Below are positions 18,925 to 27,920 of a stretch of DNA of 64,000 bases, one piece after another (within the stretch, counting starts at the first letter, position 1; each line of letters starts with the position of its first letter). Origin of the DNA: Chloroflexi bacterium HGW-Chloroflexi-10 (GTDB lineage Bacteria > Chloroflexota > Anaerolineae > Anaerolineales > Anaerolineaceae); assembly GCA_002840755.1 (NCBI GenBank), contig PHBZ01000028.1:1-64000 (forward strand), written 5' to 3'. The notes beneath the pieces are model-generated. The model saw only the letters and a program-made list of their open reading frames with translations, was not told the DNA's origin and did not search any database. The position numbers and the translations under genes are program-made.

Positions 18925-20007
18925 ATGACTACCCGACCTGCCATACCCATCATTGAAGTAAAAGGATCTCACACGGCTATTGGACAGGCGATGGGCGAAG
19001 CGTTCCGAGAGCAAATCCAACACAATATCGAAAATGCAAAAATCCTCATCGACAAAGCCTATGACCAGTTACAACTATCTTGGGATAGCTCCATCATCCA
19101 GGCGAAAAAATACATTCCGTACGTAGAAGAACGTTACCCGCAATATGTAGATGAGATGCGAGGTATTGCGGCGGGAGCTCATGCAAAATTCGATGAAGTC
19201 TGTGTTATAAATGCATTGGAAGGTGTAACCAGTGATGCCTTACATCTGACCAAGTGCACCAGTATTGCTGTTAATCAAATGCGCACAGCCAATGGTAACG
19301 TTTTAGTTGCCCACAACGAAGATTGGACGCCTGAAGACGAACCGGATGTTTACTTGGTTAATGCCAAACCGGATAATGAACCGGCATTTCTGGCGATGAC
19401 CTACGGTGGATTGCTGCCCAACATTGGCTTTAACGAACATGGTATTGCCCAATGTTGTGATTCGGTTTATCCGGACGATTGCCGGATTGGGATTCCCCGT
19501 ATTCTTTATTCACGGGCAGTATTAGCAGCTAGTACTCCCGCAGACGCCATCCGTAGGATTCTGGTATCACAGCGTGCTGCTGGTTACAACCACATGATTG
19601 TCCATGACAGTGGCGAAATGTATAATATAGAAGTTTCAGCCAGACAATTTGGAATGTTATATGGAGAAGATGGCTACCTGGTGCATACCAATTTTTATCT
19701 CGACCCAACGATGCGCCAAATGGAAGATGAACCTGATGAATTAATCAGTGCCCGAGTACGCTATTATCGTGCTTTACGTTTGCTCAAACAAACCAATAAA
19801 CATACATCTTTAACGCTGCAGGAAATCCAGAAAGATCATGTTAATTATCCGGATTCTATTTGTAATCACGGCATTGATTCCAATCCATTGACCAGCGAAA
19901 AAACAATTTTTGCAATGGTAATTGACCTCACCAATTGTCAAATGAGTGCTTCCTGGGGATCGCCGTGTAAAAGTCCTTATAATTCTTATGTTCTTAAAAC
20001 GGATTAG
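18925..20007 (+). CDS. C45-family autoproteolytic acyltransferase/hydrolase
   Basis: 360 aa Ntn-hydrolase of the peptidase C45 (acyl-CoA:6-aminopenicillanate acyltransferase-like) family. The putative nucleophile is C111 in KCTSIAV, which would become the N-terminal residue after autoprocessing; LVAHNEDW and LLPNIGFNEHGIAQCCDSV follow as in the family. Many members cleave or transfer acyl amides; substrate unknown here. Begins 3 bp after the fatty acid hydroxylase stop, so probably co-expressed. No signal peptide. Confidence 0.85.
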   Translation: MTTRPAIPIIEVKGSHTAIGQAMGEAFREQIQHNIENAKILIDKAYDQLQLSWDSSIIQAKKYIPYVEERYPQYVDEMRGIAAGAHAKFDEVCVINALEGVTSDALHLTKCTSIAVNQMRTANGNVLVAHNEDWTPEDEPDVYLVNAKPDNEPAFLAMTYGGLLPNIGFNEHGIAQCCDSVYPDDCRIGIPRILYSRAVLAASTPADAIRRILVSQRAAGYNHMIVHDSGEMYNIEVSARQFGMLYGEDGYLVHTNFYLDPTMRQMEDEPDELISARVRYYRALRLLKQTNKHTSLTLQEIQKDHVNYPDSICNHGIDSNPLTSEKTIFAMVIDLTNCQMSASWGSPCKSPYNSYVLKTD

Positions 20008-20181
20008 AGAATAACCCCTGGAGGTTGTTTTGATTTCTCTTAGCCTCCTACAATAATCTCATAAATCAATCAATTTTCAGTAAAATTGGAAATGACAATG
20101 ACTTTTTATATTTTGCACCTGTACAGCGGTTGCAATCAATTCGATTTCAATTAAGCACACCTTCTTCAGATGAGGCAATTA

Positions 20182-23100
20182 ATGAACACAGAAAAATTTG
20201 GTTTTGAACTAATCCAGCAAGCAACCATCACGGAAATCAACAGTCAGGTATTTTTATACCGGCATATTAAAAGCGGAGCTGAGCTACTTTCAGTGGTTAA
20301 TGATGACGAAAATAAAGTTTTTGGTACCACTTTCCGTACTCCGCCAGGTGATTCCACTGGTTTACCGCATATAATGGAACATTCTGTCCTCTGTGGTTCC
20401 CGGAAGTATCCGGTTAAAGAGCCTTTCGTAGAACTGATTAAGGGTTCGTTAAATACTTTTCTGAATGCCTTCACTTACCCGGATAAAACATGTTATCCGG
20501 TAGCCAGTACCAATCTGCAGGATTTCTATAATCTGGTGGATGTATACTTGGATGCAATCTTCTATCCTCTGATTACTCCACAGACCTTGATGCAGGAAGG
20601 TTGGCATTACGAATTAGAATCTCCGGACCAGGAAATGATTTTTAAAGGGGTCGTATTTAATGAGATGAAGGGAGCCTTCTCTTCTCCGGATGATATCCTT
20701 GGAGATGAAAGCATCATTTCCTTGCTGCCGGATACGCCGTATGGTTTTCAATCCGGTGGCGACCCGGAAGTCATTCCGGATTTAACTTACACGCAATTCA
20801 AACAATTTCACACCACATTCTACCATCCATCCAATGCTCGGATTTTCTTTTATGGTGATGATGATCCACAGGAGCGTTTGCGCCTATTGGATGTGTATTT
20901 GAAAGATTTTTCAGCTAAACCCAATCCTTCTGAATTACCTATCCAGAAACCATTTTCCGCGCCGGTACGTAAAACAATCCCCTATGATAGCGGAGAAAAT
21001 AGTGAAAATGCCAAAGCTTACCTTACGATAAACTGGTTATTACCCCAGGGAAACGACCCTGAATTGGTCCTGGGATTGGGCATTCTGGATCACGTTTTAT
21101 TAGGAACACCAGCTTCCCCTTTACGAAAAAAAATGATCGAATCAGGTTTGGGAGAAGACCTTGTTGGGCGTGGCATGGAAAAAGAACTCAAACAAATGGC
21201 ATTTTCCACCGGCTTACGCGGCATAGAATTAGAGAATATTGATAGCGTAGAAAACCTGATTCTATCCAGCATTGAAGAAATTGCCCAACAGGGTATTGAT
21301 CCAAAGACAATTGAGGCATCCCTCAACACAATCGAGTTCAACCTGCGTGAAAACAATACCGGGTCTTATCCGCGTGGTCTGTTGATTATGTTGCGGGCTC
21401 TGAGTACCTGGATCTATGACCTTGATCCCATACAGCCTTTGGCTTTTGAAAAACCTCTCCAGGCGATAAAAAATCGATTTTTGCGTGGAGAAAAATATTT
21501 TGAAAATCTTATAGAGACCTATTTCCTGAATAACCAACACCGGGTCACTGTTATTCTCACACCGGATGAGAATTTAGGAAAACTACGGGCTGAAAAAGAA
21601 ACAAAGCGTTTACACGCCGCCCGTAGAAAGATGAATACTGCCGAATTAAAGGCTGTAATCGATCAAACTCTGGAACTCAAACGTCTTCAGGAGACCCCGG
21701 ATTCTCCGGAAGCACTGGCAACTATCCCCACCCTGAAACGTACCGATCTTGATCCTGAATCCAGGACTTTACCCAATCAGGTGATCAACCAAAAACCTTA
21801 CTTATTATTATTCCATGATTTATTCACCAGCAATATCCTCTACATTGATCTGGGCTTAAATCTTAAGCCTTTGTCAAAAGAACAACTCCCCTTCATGCGT
21901 CTATTTTCCAGGGCAATGGTTGAGATGGGTACTGAAACTGAAAGTTTTGTAGAACTCATCCAACGCATTGGTCGTGAGACAGGTGGAATTCATCACAACC
22001 TGTTCACCTCAGCAACTTCTAAAGCCCAGGGAACATCGGCCTTTTTATTCCTCCGCGCCAAAGCAATGACCAACCAGACACCCGCTCTATTATCTATTCT
22101 GAAAGATATCCTCACTAGCACCAACTTTAATGACCGCGAACGCTTTCGCCAAATGGCGCTGGAAGAAAAATCCAGTTTAGAAGCCGGTTTGGTACCTTCG
22201 GGTCACCGCGTGGTCAACAATCGTTTAAAAGCGCGCTTTAGTGAAGCCGCTTGGGCTACCGAACAAATGAGTGGGGTGGATTACCTGCGTTTTGTGCGCC
22301 AATTGATTGAAAGGATTGATTCCGATTGGGATGGAATCGTGGAAATTCTGCAACAGATTCGCACCACGCTGGTCAATCAATCTAATATGGTGTTCAATGT
22401 CACCTTGGATGATGCCGGCTGGCAAAGCATTGAATCGTATATTCAAACGTTTATAGGCTCTTTGCCAAACCAATCATTAATGGAACAATCCTGGCAAACA
22501 GCGATTAACGGCGCATACGAAGGTCTGACCATTCCCAGCCAGGTCAATTTTGTGGGCAAAGGTGCTAACCTCTATGAATTAGGGTACCAGCAACACGGTT
22601 CCATTAATGTAATCAGCCAATATCTGCGTTCTACCTGGTTATGGGAAAAAGTCCGCGTACAGGGTGGTGCTTATGGTGGTTTCTGTACTTTCGATCGTCT
22701 CTCCGGAATATTTACTTTTCTCTCCTACCGGGACCCGAACCTGATGAGCACACTGGAAAACTTCGACCGAACGGTTGAATTTTTACATAATTTGGAGCTC
22801 AGCGACGCGGAACTCACCAAATCACTCATCGGCTCAATCGGCGAACTCGATGCCTACCAATTGCCGGATGCAAAAGGCCACACGGCCATGCTGCGTTACC
22901 TGTTAAATATTAGTGATGCTGAACGCCAATCTTTTCGTGATGAGTTACTGCAAACCAATAGTACCCATTTCCATGCCTTCGCGGATGTACTGGAACGCTT
23001 CAATCAGGTAGCTTCAGTTATAGTTCTCGGTTCAGGGGAATCTATCCAAAAAGCCAACCAGGAAAAACCTGCGTTTTTGCAGGTTGAAAAGATCATGTAA
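20182..23100 (+). CDS. M16C insulinase-family peptidase (PreP-like)
   Basis: 972 aa zinc metallopeptidase. The inverted zinc motif HIMEHSVLCGS (H-x-x-E-H) occurs near residue 55, followed by EPFVELIKGSLNTFLNAFTYPDKTCYPVASTN and the downstream Glu in FKGVVFNEMKGAFSSPDD. The full-length two-half chamber organisation (M16C plus M16C-associated domain) fits presequence protease/Cym1-type oligopeptidases, which degrade unstructured peptides. The second ATG (20182) has GAGG 7 nt upstream. It appears cytoplasmic. Monocistronic. Confidence 0.93.
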   Translation: MNTEKFGFELIQQATITEINSQVFLYRHIKSGAELLSVVNDDENKVFGTTFRTPPGDSTGLPHIMEHSVLCGSRKYPVKEPFVELIKGSLNTFLNAFTYPDKTCYPVASTNLQDFYNLVDVYLDAIFYPLITPQTLMQEGWHYELESPDQEMIFKGVVFNEMKGAFSSPDDILGDESIISLLPDTPYGFQSGGDPEVIPDLTYTQFKQFHTTFYHPSNARIFFYGDDDPQERLRLLDVYLKDFSAKPNPSELPIQKPFSAPVRKTIPYDSGENSENAKAYLTINWLLPQGNDPELVLGLGILDHVLLGTPASPLRKKMIESGLGEDLVGRGMEKELKQMAFSTGLRGIELENIDSVENLILSSIEEIAQQGIDPKTIEASLNTIEFNLRENNTGSYPRGLLIMLRALSTWIYDLDPIQPLAFEKPLQAIKNRFLRGEKYFENLIETYFLNNQHRVTVILTPDENLGKLRAEKETKRLHAARRKMNTAELKAVIDQTLELKRLQETPDSPEALATIPTLKRTDLDPESRTLPNQVINQKPYLLLFHDLFTSNILYIDLGLNLKPLSKEQLPFMRLFSRAMVEMGTETESFVELIQRIGRETGGIHHNLFTSATSKAQGTSAFLFLRAKAMTNQTPALLSILKDILTSTNFNDRERFRQMALEEKSSLEAGLVPSGHRVVNNRLKARFSEAAWATEQMSGVDYLRFVRQLIERIDSDWDGIVEILQQIRTTLVNQSNMVFNVTLDDAGWQSIESYIQTFIGSLPNQSLMEQSWQTAINGAYEGLTIPSQVNFVGKGANLYELGYQQHGSINVISQYLRSTWLWEKVRVQGGAYGGFCTFDRLSGIFTFLSYRDPNLMSTLENFDRTVEFLHNLELSDAELTKSLIGSIGELDAYQLPDAKGHTAMLRYLLNISDAERQSFRDELLQTNSTHFHAFADVLERFNQVASVIVLGSGESIQKANQEKPAFLQVEKIM

Positions 23101-23181
23101 AGAACCCCACTGATCATTAAATCTTTGAATGACATGTACAATTCTACCGAAAAAGATATTTACACTGTAAAGAGGTGAATA

Positions 23182-23892
23182 ATGGAAAAACGTCCTGAGA
23201 ACCGTGGTAATCAGATCACTGGTGGATTGATTATTTTAATCATTGGTGTCTTTTTCCTCTTGCAACGCATGAGTATCGTAACTTTTAAGAACTGGTGGGC
23301 CGTCTTCATTCTGATCCCTGCAATTTCTTCTCTTGGCAATTTTTTCCAGGATCAAAATCGTGAACGAGTGTTTCGTTTTAGTCAGGTTAGCAATATCCTC
23401 GGAATCCTTTTTCCTGTATCGATCGCTTGCATATTTTTGTTTGAATTATCCTGGCAAGTCTACTGGCCGATTCTAGTAATTTTAGCCGGTTTTTCAATGT
23501 TCCTCTCAGGCTTTATAGACAGCGTAGAACCAGTAGGACGCTTCGTTAACCAGATCCGCCCTTGGTTTTTAGCCTGGGGTGGAGCCGTTATTCTGCTTGG
23601 CATCTTTTTCCTTCTGAACAATATGAACTGGTTTGATTTATCCAGCATACTCACCAACTGGTGGGGCATTCCCATCCTGGTAGCAGCTACTGGCGGAATT
23701 ATTTCTGCCTTGCAAACCGCTCGTGAAAATCCTCGTTTTCGGCTCGTGGTGGCAGCGAATTTGTTCACAAGCCTGGTTCTGGCTATTCCTGGTATCCTCG
23801 CACTCACTGGTGTTCGCCTGGATTTGGTTGGCTCAATATTGATTATCGCCATAGGGATCATATTAATCGTGAGTATCATTTCTAAAAAATAG
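23182..23892 (+). CDS. Multi-pass membrane protein, DUF5668/LiaF-N-like
   Basis: 236 aa with about seven hydrophobic stretches. The opening ITGGLIILIIGVFFLLQRM...NWWAVFILIPAISSLG is of the small DUF5668-type two-helix modules found in LiaF-like proteins; the module is repeated near residue 130 (AWGGAVILLGIFFLLNNM...NWWGIPILV). No soluble catalytic domain. Function unknown; similar proteins are linked to envelope-stress sensing. AGAGGTG precedes the ATG. Confidence 0.75.
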   Translation: MEKRPENRGNQITGGLIILIIGVFFLLQRMSIVTFKNWWAVFILIPAISSLGNFFQDQNRERVFRFSQVSNILGILFPVSIACIFLFELSWQVYWPILVILAGFSMFLSGFIDSVEPVGRFVNQIRPWFLAWGGAVILLGIFFLLNNMNWFDLSSILTNWWGIPILVAATGGIISALQTARENPRFRLVVAANLFTSLVLAIPGILALTGVRLDLVGSILIIAIGIILIVSIISKK

Positions 23893-23972
23893 GATTGATT
23901 CAAATCTGATTACTTCTGCCGTCCATTAATCCTGGCTAATCGCCACAACCTTATACAATTTATTATAATTAT

Positions 23973-24001
23973 TTGACATTAAACTATTTTTCGTTTATTA
24001 T
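23973..24001 (+). promoter_or_regulatory. Promoter of the yceI-like gene
   Basis: TTGACA (23973-23978), 17-nt spacer, TATTAT (23996-24001), 46 bp ahead of the start codon. Confidence 0.8.
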
Positions 24002-24047
24002 TTCGATATCAAATTATTTAATATCATAACAACAAGGAGAAAATAAT

Positions 24048-24569
24048 ATGGCTTACCTTATCGATCCTGCACATTCTTTAATTCAATTTTCAGTGAATCA
24101 CATGATGATCTCAAAAGTACGTGGGACTTTTGATAATTTCACCGGTACCGTAAATCTGGATGAAGAAAATCCATCAAATACTATTGTCCAGGTTGAAATT
24201 GATGCTTCCAGCATCAATACCCGCACAACCCAACGTGACGATCATTTGCGTTCACCGGATTTTTTGAATGCTGCCGAATACCCCCACCTTGTTTTCCAGG
24301 GCACTGGGGTTACCTTAAAGGATCAGAAACATGCCCTTCTCGAGGGCGAATTAACCATCCGTGAAATTTCCCATCCGGTCCACTTGGATGTAGAATTCAA
24401 TGGTTTTTCCAAGAGTCCATACGGAACCACCAGCGCCGGGTTTAGTGCCACTGGCAAAATCAACCGCAAAGACTGGAACCTGGTCTGGAACCAGGCTCTC
24501 GAAACTGGCGGAATGCTGGTTGGTGACGAAATCAAAATAGATATCGAATTGGAATTAATCAAGCAATAA
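24048..24569 (+). CDS. YceI-like lipocalin-fold protein
   Basis: 173 aa YceI family beta-barrel (YceI in Escherichia coli is periplasmic and binds polyisoprenoids). Motifs: IDPAHSLIQFSVNHMMISKVRGTFDNFTG at the N-terminus, RDDHLRSPDFLNAAEYPHLVFQG and a C-terminal barrel. There is no signal peptide, so this member should be cytoplasmic. Lipid or quinone-like ligand binding is inferred from the family. Own promoter and terminator. Confidence 0.88.
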   Translation: MAYLIDPAHSLIQFSVNHMMISKVRGTFDNFTGTVNLDEENPSNTIVQVEIDASSINTRTTQRDDHLRSPDFLNAAEYPHLVFQGTGVTLKDQKHALLEGELTIREISHPVHLDVEFNGFSKSPYGTTSAGFSATGKINRKDWNLVWNQALETGGMLVGDEIKIDIELELIKQ

Positions 24570-24592
24570 CAGCCCGTGCTTTCTCCCCTTCC

Positions 24593-24623
24593 AAAGCGGT
24601 CATTAAAAGATGACCGCTTTTTT
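24593..24623 (+). terminator. Terminator after yceI-like gene
   Basis: AAAGCGGTCAT/ATGACCGCTTT perfect 11-bp stem, loop of 6 nt, followed by T residues. The A-run on the left makes it potentially bidirectional. Confidence 0.92.
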
Positions 24624-24684
24624 GCAACTTTTTTTCACATTCCTCGTAGATAATGTGTAAATAAAGTGCATAAAGGAGTACGCT

Positions 24685-25398
24685 ATGAATACATCCAATG
24701 AGGATCCTCTGAAAAAATATTTCGGTGTTCTTGGCCAGGCAAAAACCTATAAAAATTTCATCTATTTATTACTGGCTTTCCCTTTGGGATTGACGTATTT
24801 TATTTTTCTGGTAGTGGGCTTTTCACTTGGCCTTTCATTGATTATTATCTGGGTTGGTCTGCTTATTCTGGCCATACTTTTTCCTGCGATCTGGCTGTTG
24901 ATAAAATTTGAGCGTATTCAGGCAATCTATTTATTGGATGAATCGATTCCCCCAATGTCCTTGCCCGGAGAACCGGAAGAATCATTACTACAAAGAACCA
25001 AAAGTTTTTTTGCTAACCCGGTCACCTGGAAAGGTCTTTTGTACCTCTTCCTTAAATTCCCTATTGGGATAACCCAATTCATTTTATTGGTTACCGGCCT
25101 TTCAATTGTCTTTGCCCTCATTTTTGCTCCCTTTGCTTTTCCCTGGGTCAATGTCAGCTTTGGTTTCTGGGAAATTGATAGCCTTGCTGAAGCAATTGGT
25201 GTCAGCGTAGTTGGCCTCCTGATATTGCCAGCTGTCTTGCATGCATTCAATTTTATAGCCGTATTAAATGGCAAACTGGCCAAAATTATGCTCGGACAGG
25301 GAAATAAACCTGCAAAATCTGAAAATTCTATTGTTTCACTAAACAACATTAACGAAAATGACTCTAGCATGATTGAGTCTTTCGAACCAACAGAATGA
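24685..25398 (+). CDS. Stand-alone membrane sensor-domain protein (PF13796-like)
   Basis: 237 aa with two similar halves, each with two long hydrophobic hairpins (KNFIYLLLAFPLGLTYFIFLVVGFSLGLSL and KGLLYLFLKFPIGITQFILLVTGLSIVFAL), the internally duplicated pattern of the putative sensor domain that often precedes histidine kinases. No kinase domain follows; the tail is polar and Ser/Asn-rich. A role in membrane signalling is an inference from the family. AAAGGAG precedes the ATG. Confidence 0.7.
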   Translation: MNTSNEDPLKKYFGVLGQAKTYKNFIYLLLAFPLGLTYFIFLVVGFSLGLSLIIIWVGLLILAILFPAIWLLIKFERIQAIYLLDESIPPMSLPGEPEESLLQRTKSFFANPVTWKGLLYLFLKFPIGITQFILLVTGLSIVFALIFAPFAFPWVNVSFGFWEIDSLAEAIGVSVVGLLILPAVLHAFNFIAVLNGKLAKIMLGQGNKPAKSENSIVSLNNINENDSSMIESFEPTE

Positions 25399-25479
25399 TT
25401 TCCAGAAATTTTCGAATTATTCAATCAATAATCTTTTTTTCTGGTTGAAACTTTAATAAATATTTGAGGAGAGTGTAAA

Positions 25480-25977
25480 ATGGAAAATCGTAAAACGAGT
25501 TACGCTTGGGGAATCATTCTGGTTCTATTCGGTGGTCTCTTGTTAGCCAATCAATTGATCCCTAATCTGCGTATTTCACTGGATTGGCCATGGATCGTAA
25601 TGGGAGTTGGAGCCGTATTCATCCTCCTTGCTATATTCACCCGCACTGGTGGTTTGGCCATACCAGGTTCCATTGTTGGCGGCATTGGCGCTATTCTTTA
25701 TTATCAGGACCTGACTGGAAACTGGGAAACCTGGTCCTTCGCCTGGACTCTAATCCCCGGTTTTATCGGGGTAGGTATTGCCCTGGCTACCCTCATTTCT
25801 CCCCGTGAAAATCCGGATGGTTGGTCCTCCAGCATTACAATGCTGGTTATTAGCTTAATTACCTTTATCCTTTTCGGTGGTAGTCTTTACTTTGGTCTGG
25901 GGAATCTGGTGCTCTGGCCAATATTGGTGATTGGCCTGGGATTGTTCCTATTGGTAAAAGGTCTTTTGAAAAAATAA
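25480..25977 (+). CDS. Small membrane protein, DUF5668-like
   Basis: 165 aa, five or six transmembrane segments: SYAWGIILVLFGGLLLANQ opens with the WG-x(3)-LVLFGG-type motif seen in LiaF-like membrane modules, then two more helix pairs and a short KGLLKK tail. Related in layout to the genes at 23182 and 25988. No enzymatic motif. It ends 10 bp before the next gene and is probably co-transcribed with it. Confidence 0.7.
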   Translation: MENRKTSYAWGIILVLFGGLLLANQLIPNLRISLDWPWIVMGVGAVFILLAIFTRTGGLAIPGSIVGGIGAILYYQDLTGNWETWSFAWTLIPGFIGVGIALATLISPRENPDGWSSSITMLVISLITFILFGGSLYFGLGNLVLWPILVIGLGLFLLVKGLLKK

Positions 25978-25987
25978 GCGAGGTGAT

Positions 25988-26557
25988 ATGAACGAACTCA
26001 ATTTCCAAGACAAACCTGACGAAACAAATGGTTCTATGAAGACTACATCTAATAAATTTTCGTTGCTTTTTGGCGGGATGTTGGTTGGATTGGGCATTAT
26101 CATTCTGCTGGGTCAAATTTTCCATTTCAATGTAGCGCGGCTCATCTGGCCATTTTTCATCATCACCCCTGGTGTTATTCTGCTGGTGGTTGCCAATCGG
26201 CCAAAGGCGCAGGCCAGCGAGCCATTAATCGTCATCGGCAGCATCATCACTATGACCGGATTATTATTGTTATACCAAACCCTCACTCATCATTGGGCAT
26301 CCTGGGCATATGCCTGGGCATTAATTGCACCTACATCTTTTGGTTTGGGTTTCTGGTGGCACGGACATTATCACCATCGACCCGATCTCAAAAAAAACGG
26401 TAAAGAACTTACCAAAATTGGGATGATCATTTTCTCTATAATGGCTGTTTTCTTTGAAGTGATCCTTGGCTTTAGTAGTTTTGGAAAAGTTATCGTACCT
26501 GTTCTCGTAATCGGATTTGGTGCGTACCTTTTATACGAAGCCAATCGAAAAAAATAA
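25988..26557 (+). CDS. Small membrane protein, DUF5668-like
   Basis: 189 aa. After a polar 20-residue N-terminus come FSLLFGGMLVGLGIIILLGQIFHFNVARLIWPFFIITPGVILLVV and further helices, again the LiaF/DUF5668 type of paired segments. Contains a short His-rich loop (HGHYHHRPD). Follows its paralogue by 10 bp with GAGGTG as ribosome binding site. Function unknown. Confidence 0.7.
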   Translation: MNELNFQDKPDETNGSMKTTSNKFSLLFGGMLVGLGIIILLGQIFHFNVARLIWPFFIITPGVILLVVANRPKAQASEPLIVIGSIITMTGLLLLYQTLTHHWASWAYAWALIAPTSFGLGFWWHGHYHHRPDLKKNGKELTKIGMIIFSIMAVFFEVILGFSSFGKVIVPVLVIGFGAYLLYEANRKK

Positions 26558-26566
26558 GCTCTATTT

Positions 26567-26610
26567 ATACCAGGCCGCTAAAATCTGGTAGCGGTCTGGT
26601 ATTCTTGTTT
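26567..26610 (+). terminator. Terminator after the membrane-protein pair
   Basis: ATACCAGGCCGCTA/TAGCGGTCTGGTAT, a 14-bp stem with one G-U pair, then TCTTGTTT. Confidence 0.85.
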
Positions 26611-26638
26611 CAGGCAAAATATTCCCAACCAAAAAATA

Positions 26639-26667
26639 TTGACAATATCTAGTAAAAGTTGTAATAT
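26639..26667 (+). promoter_or_regulatory. Promoter of the celR-like gene
   Basis: TTGACA (26639-26644), 17-nt spacer, TAATAT (26662-26667). The leader is about 95 nt and contains a TCCTGAA/TTCAGGA hairpin and, near its end, the CelR-type operator. Confidence 0.75.
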
Positions 26668-26743
26668 TTGTCATCGCTCCTGAATGGAATCTGTTCAGGA
26701 ATCTAAAAAAGACATCTCGAATGCCTTTTTTTAGCAAAGACCG

Positions 26744-26757
26744 TGGGAGCGCTCCCA
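26744..26757. promoter_or_regulatory. CelR-type operator
   Basis: The 14-bp perfect palindrome TGGGAGCGCTCCCA lies 10 bp ahead of the celR-like ATG. It is identical to the operator described for the cellobiose-responsive repressor CelR of Thermobifida fusca. Its position downstream of the promoter would allow roadblock autoregulation. Confidence 0.85.
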
Positions 26758-26767
26758 AAAAAATATC

Positions 26768-27790
26768 ATGAATCTTGAAACAATTGCCAAACTTGCCGGA
26801 GTGTCCCGTTCCACCGTTTCCCGGGTAATCAACAACTCGCCCAATGTAAGCGATGAGGCACGTGATCGAGTGCAGATCGTGCTCACTCAGACCAATTTCC
26901 AACCTAATATTGCTGCCCGTTCGCTAGCTGCCGGTCATACCCAGGTGATTGGATTGGTCATTCCAGCAACCATTTCACGCTTGTTTTCCGATCCCTTCTT
27001 TCCTTTACTCATCCAGGGTGTCAGTTCTGCCTGCAACAGTCGCGATCATTCGGTGATGCTTTGGTTGGCTGAACCTGAATATGAACGTAGGATGATCCGT
27101 CAGATTCTATATAACGGTATCATTGATGGCGTTATCATCAGTTCTGCCATCATCAATGACCCGTTGGTAGATGCGCTGCAAGAGCGCAACATTCCATTCG
27201 TAATGGTCGGTGAACCGCGCGCAGCCCAGCATATCAATTTTATCGATGTAGACAATGACGCCGGCGCTCAGCGTGCTGTTATGCATTTAGCCAGACTGGG
27301 TTATAAACGCATTGCCACTATCACCTGTGCACTTAATACCGAAGTCGGTCTCGCTCGCCTGGCCGGTTATCGTCAAGCGCTCTACCTTTCCGGTCTGCAA
27401 GAAGAATCCGCATTGATCTATGAAGGAGATTTCTCCACCGAAAGCGGTTATCAAGGAGCAAAACGCCTTTTGCCTATAAAACCGGATGCCATTTTTGTCG
27501 CGTCAGACCCGATGACTCAGGGCACTTACCGTGCATTGGCCGAATCTGGCATCCGTATTCCGGAGGATATTGCCATTGTAGGCTTCGATGATCTACCGTT
27601 CTCAGCTCATCTCACCCCCCCACTGACCACCGTTCGCCAACCAGTTATAAATATGGGTTCTGTTGCAGTCGAAACTCTGATCGATGCCATTGAACACCCC
27701 GAACGCCCTGTCCGTCATGTTCGCCTCCCAACCGAACTGGTCATTCGCTCCTCCTGTGGACTTTCACTCCACTCCCAAATTAAAAAATAA
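26768..27790 (+). CDS. LacI-family repressor, CelR-like
   Basis: 340 aa. N-terminal HTH and hinge (MNLETIAKLAGVSRSTVSRVINN... FQPNIAARSLA) and a periplasmic-binding-protein-like sensor domain ending DIAIVGFDDLPFSAHLTPPLTTVRQP. The adjoining operator and the GH94 gene downstream indicate a cellobiose- or beta-glucan-sensing repressor. No Shine-Dalgarno site is visible in front of the ATG. The 131-bp gap to the GH94 gene has no terminator, so read-through is likely and both genes would answer to the one operator. Confidence 0.9.
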   Translation: MNLETIAKLAGVSRSTVSRVINNSPNVSDEARDRVQIVLTQTNFQPNIAARSLAAGHTQVIGLVIPATISRLFSDPFFPLLIQGVSSACNSRDHSVMLWLAEPEYERRMIRQILYNGIIDGVIISSAIINDPLVDALQERNIPFVMVGEPRAAQHINFIDVDNDAGAQRAVMHLARLGYKRIATITCALNTEVGLARLAGYRQALYLSGLQEESALIYEGDFSTESGYQGAKRLLPIKPDAIFVASDPMTQGTYRALAESGIRIPEDIAIVGFDDLPFSAHLTPPLTTVRQPVINMGSVAVETLIDAIEHPERPVRHVRLPTELVIRSSCGLSLHSQIKK

Positions 27791-27920
27791 AAATTTTACA
27801 CAGATTATGAGGCAACGGGGTCCACTGTAAGTGCTAATCCTCCCGTCTGATTACAAATTATTTTCTATATTAACGTATTCATCCCACTTTCTTAGCAATC
27901 ATTCCTGATCAGGAGCAACT

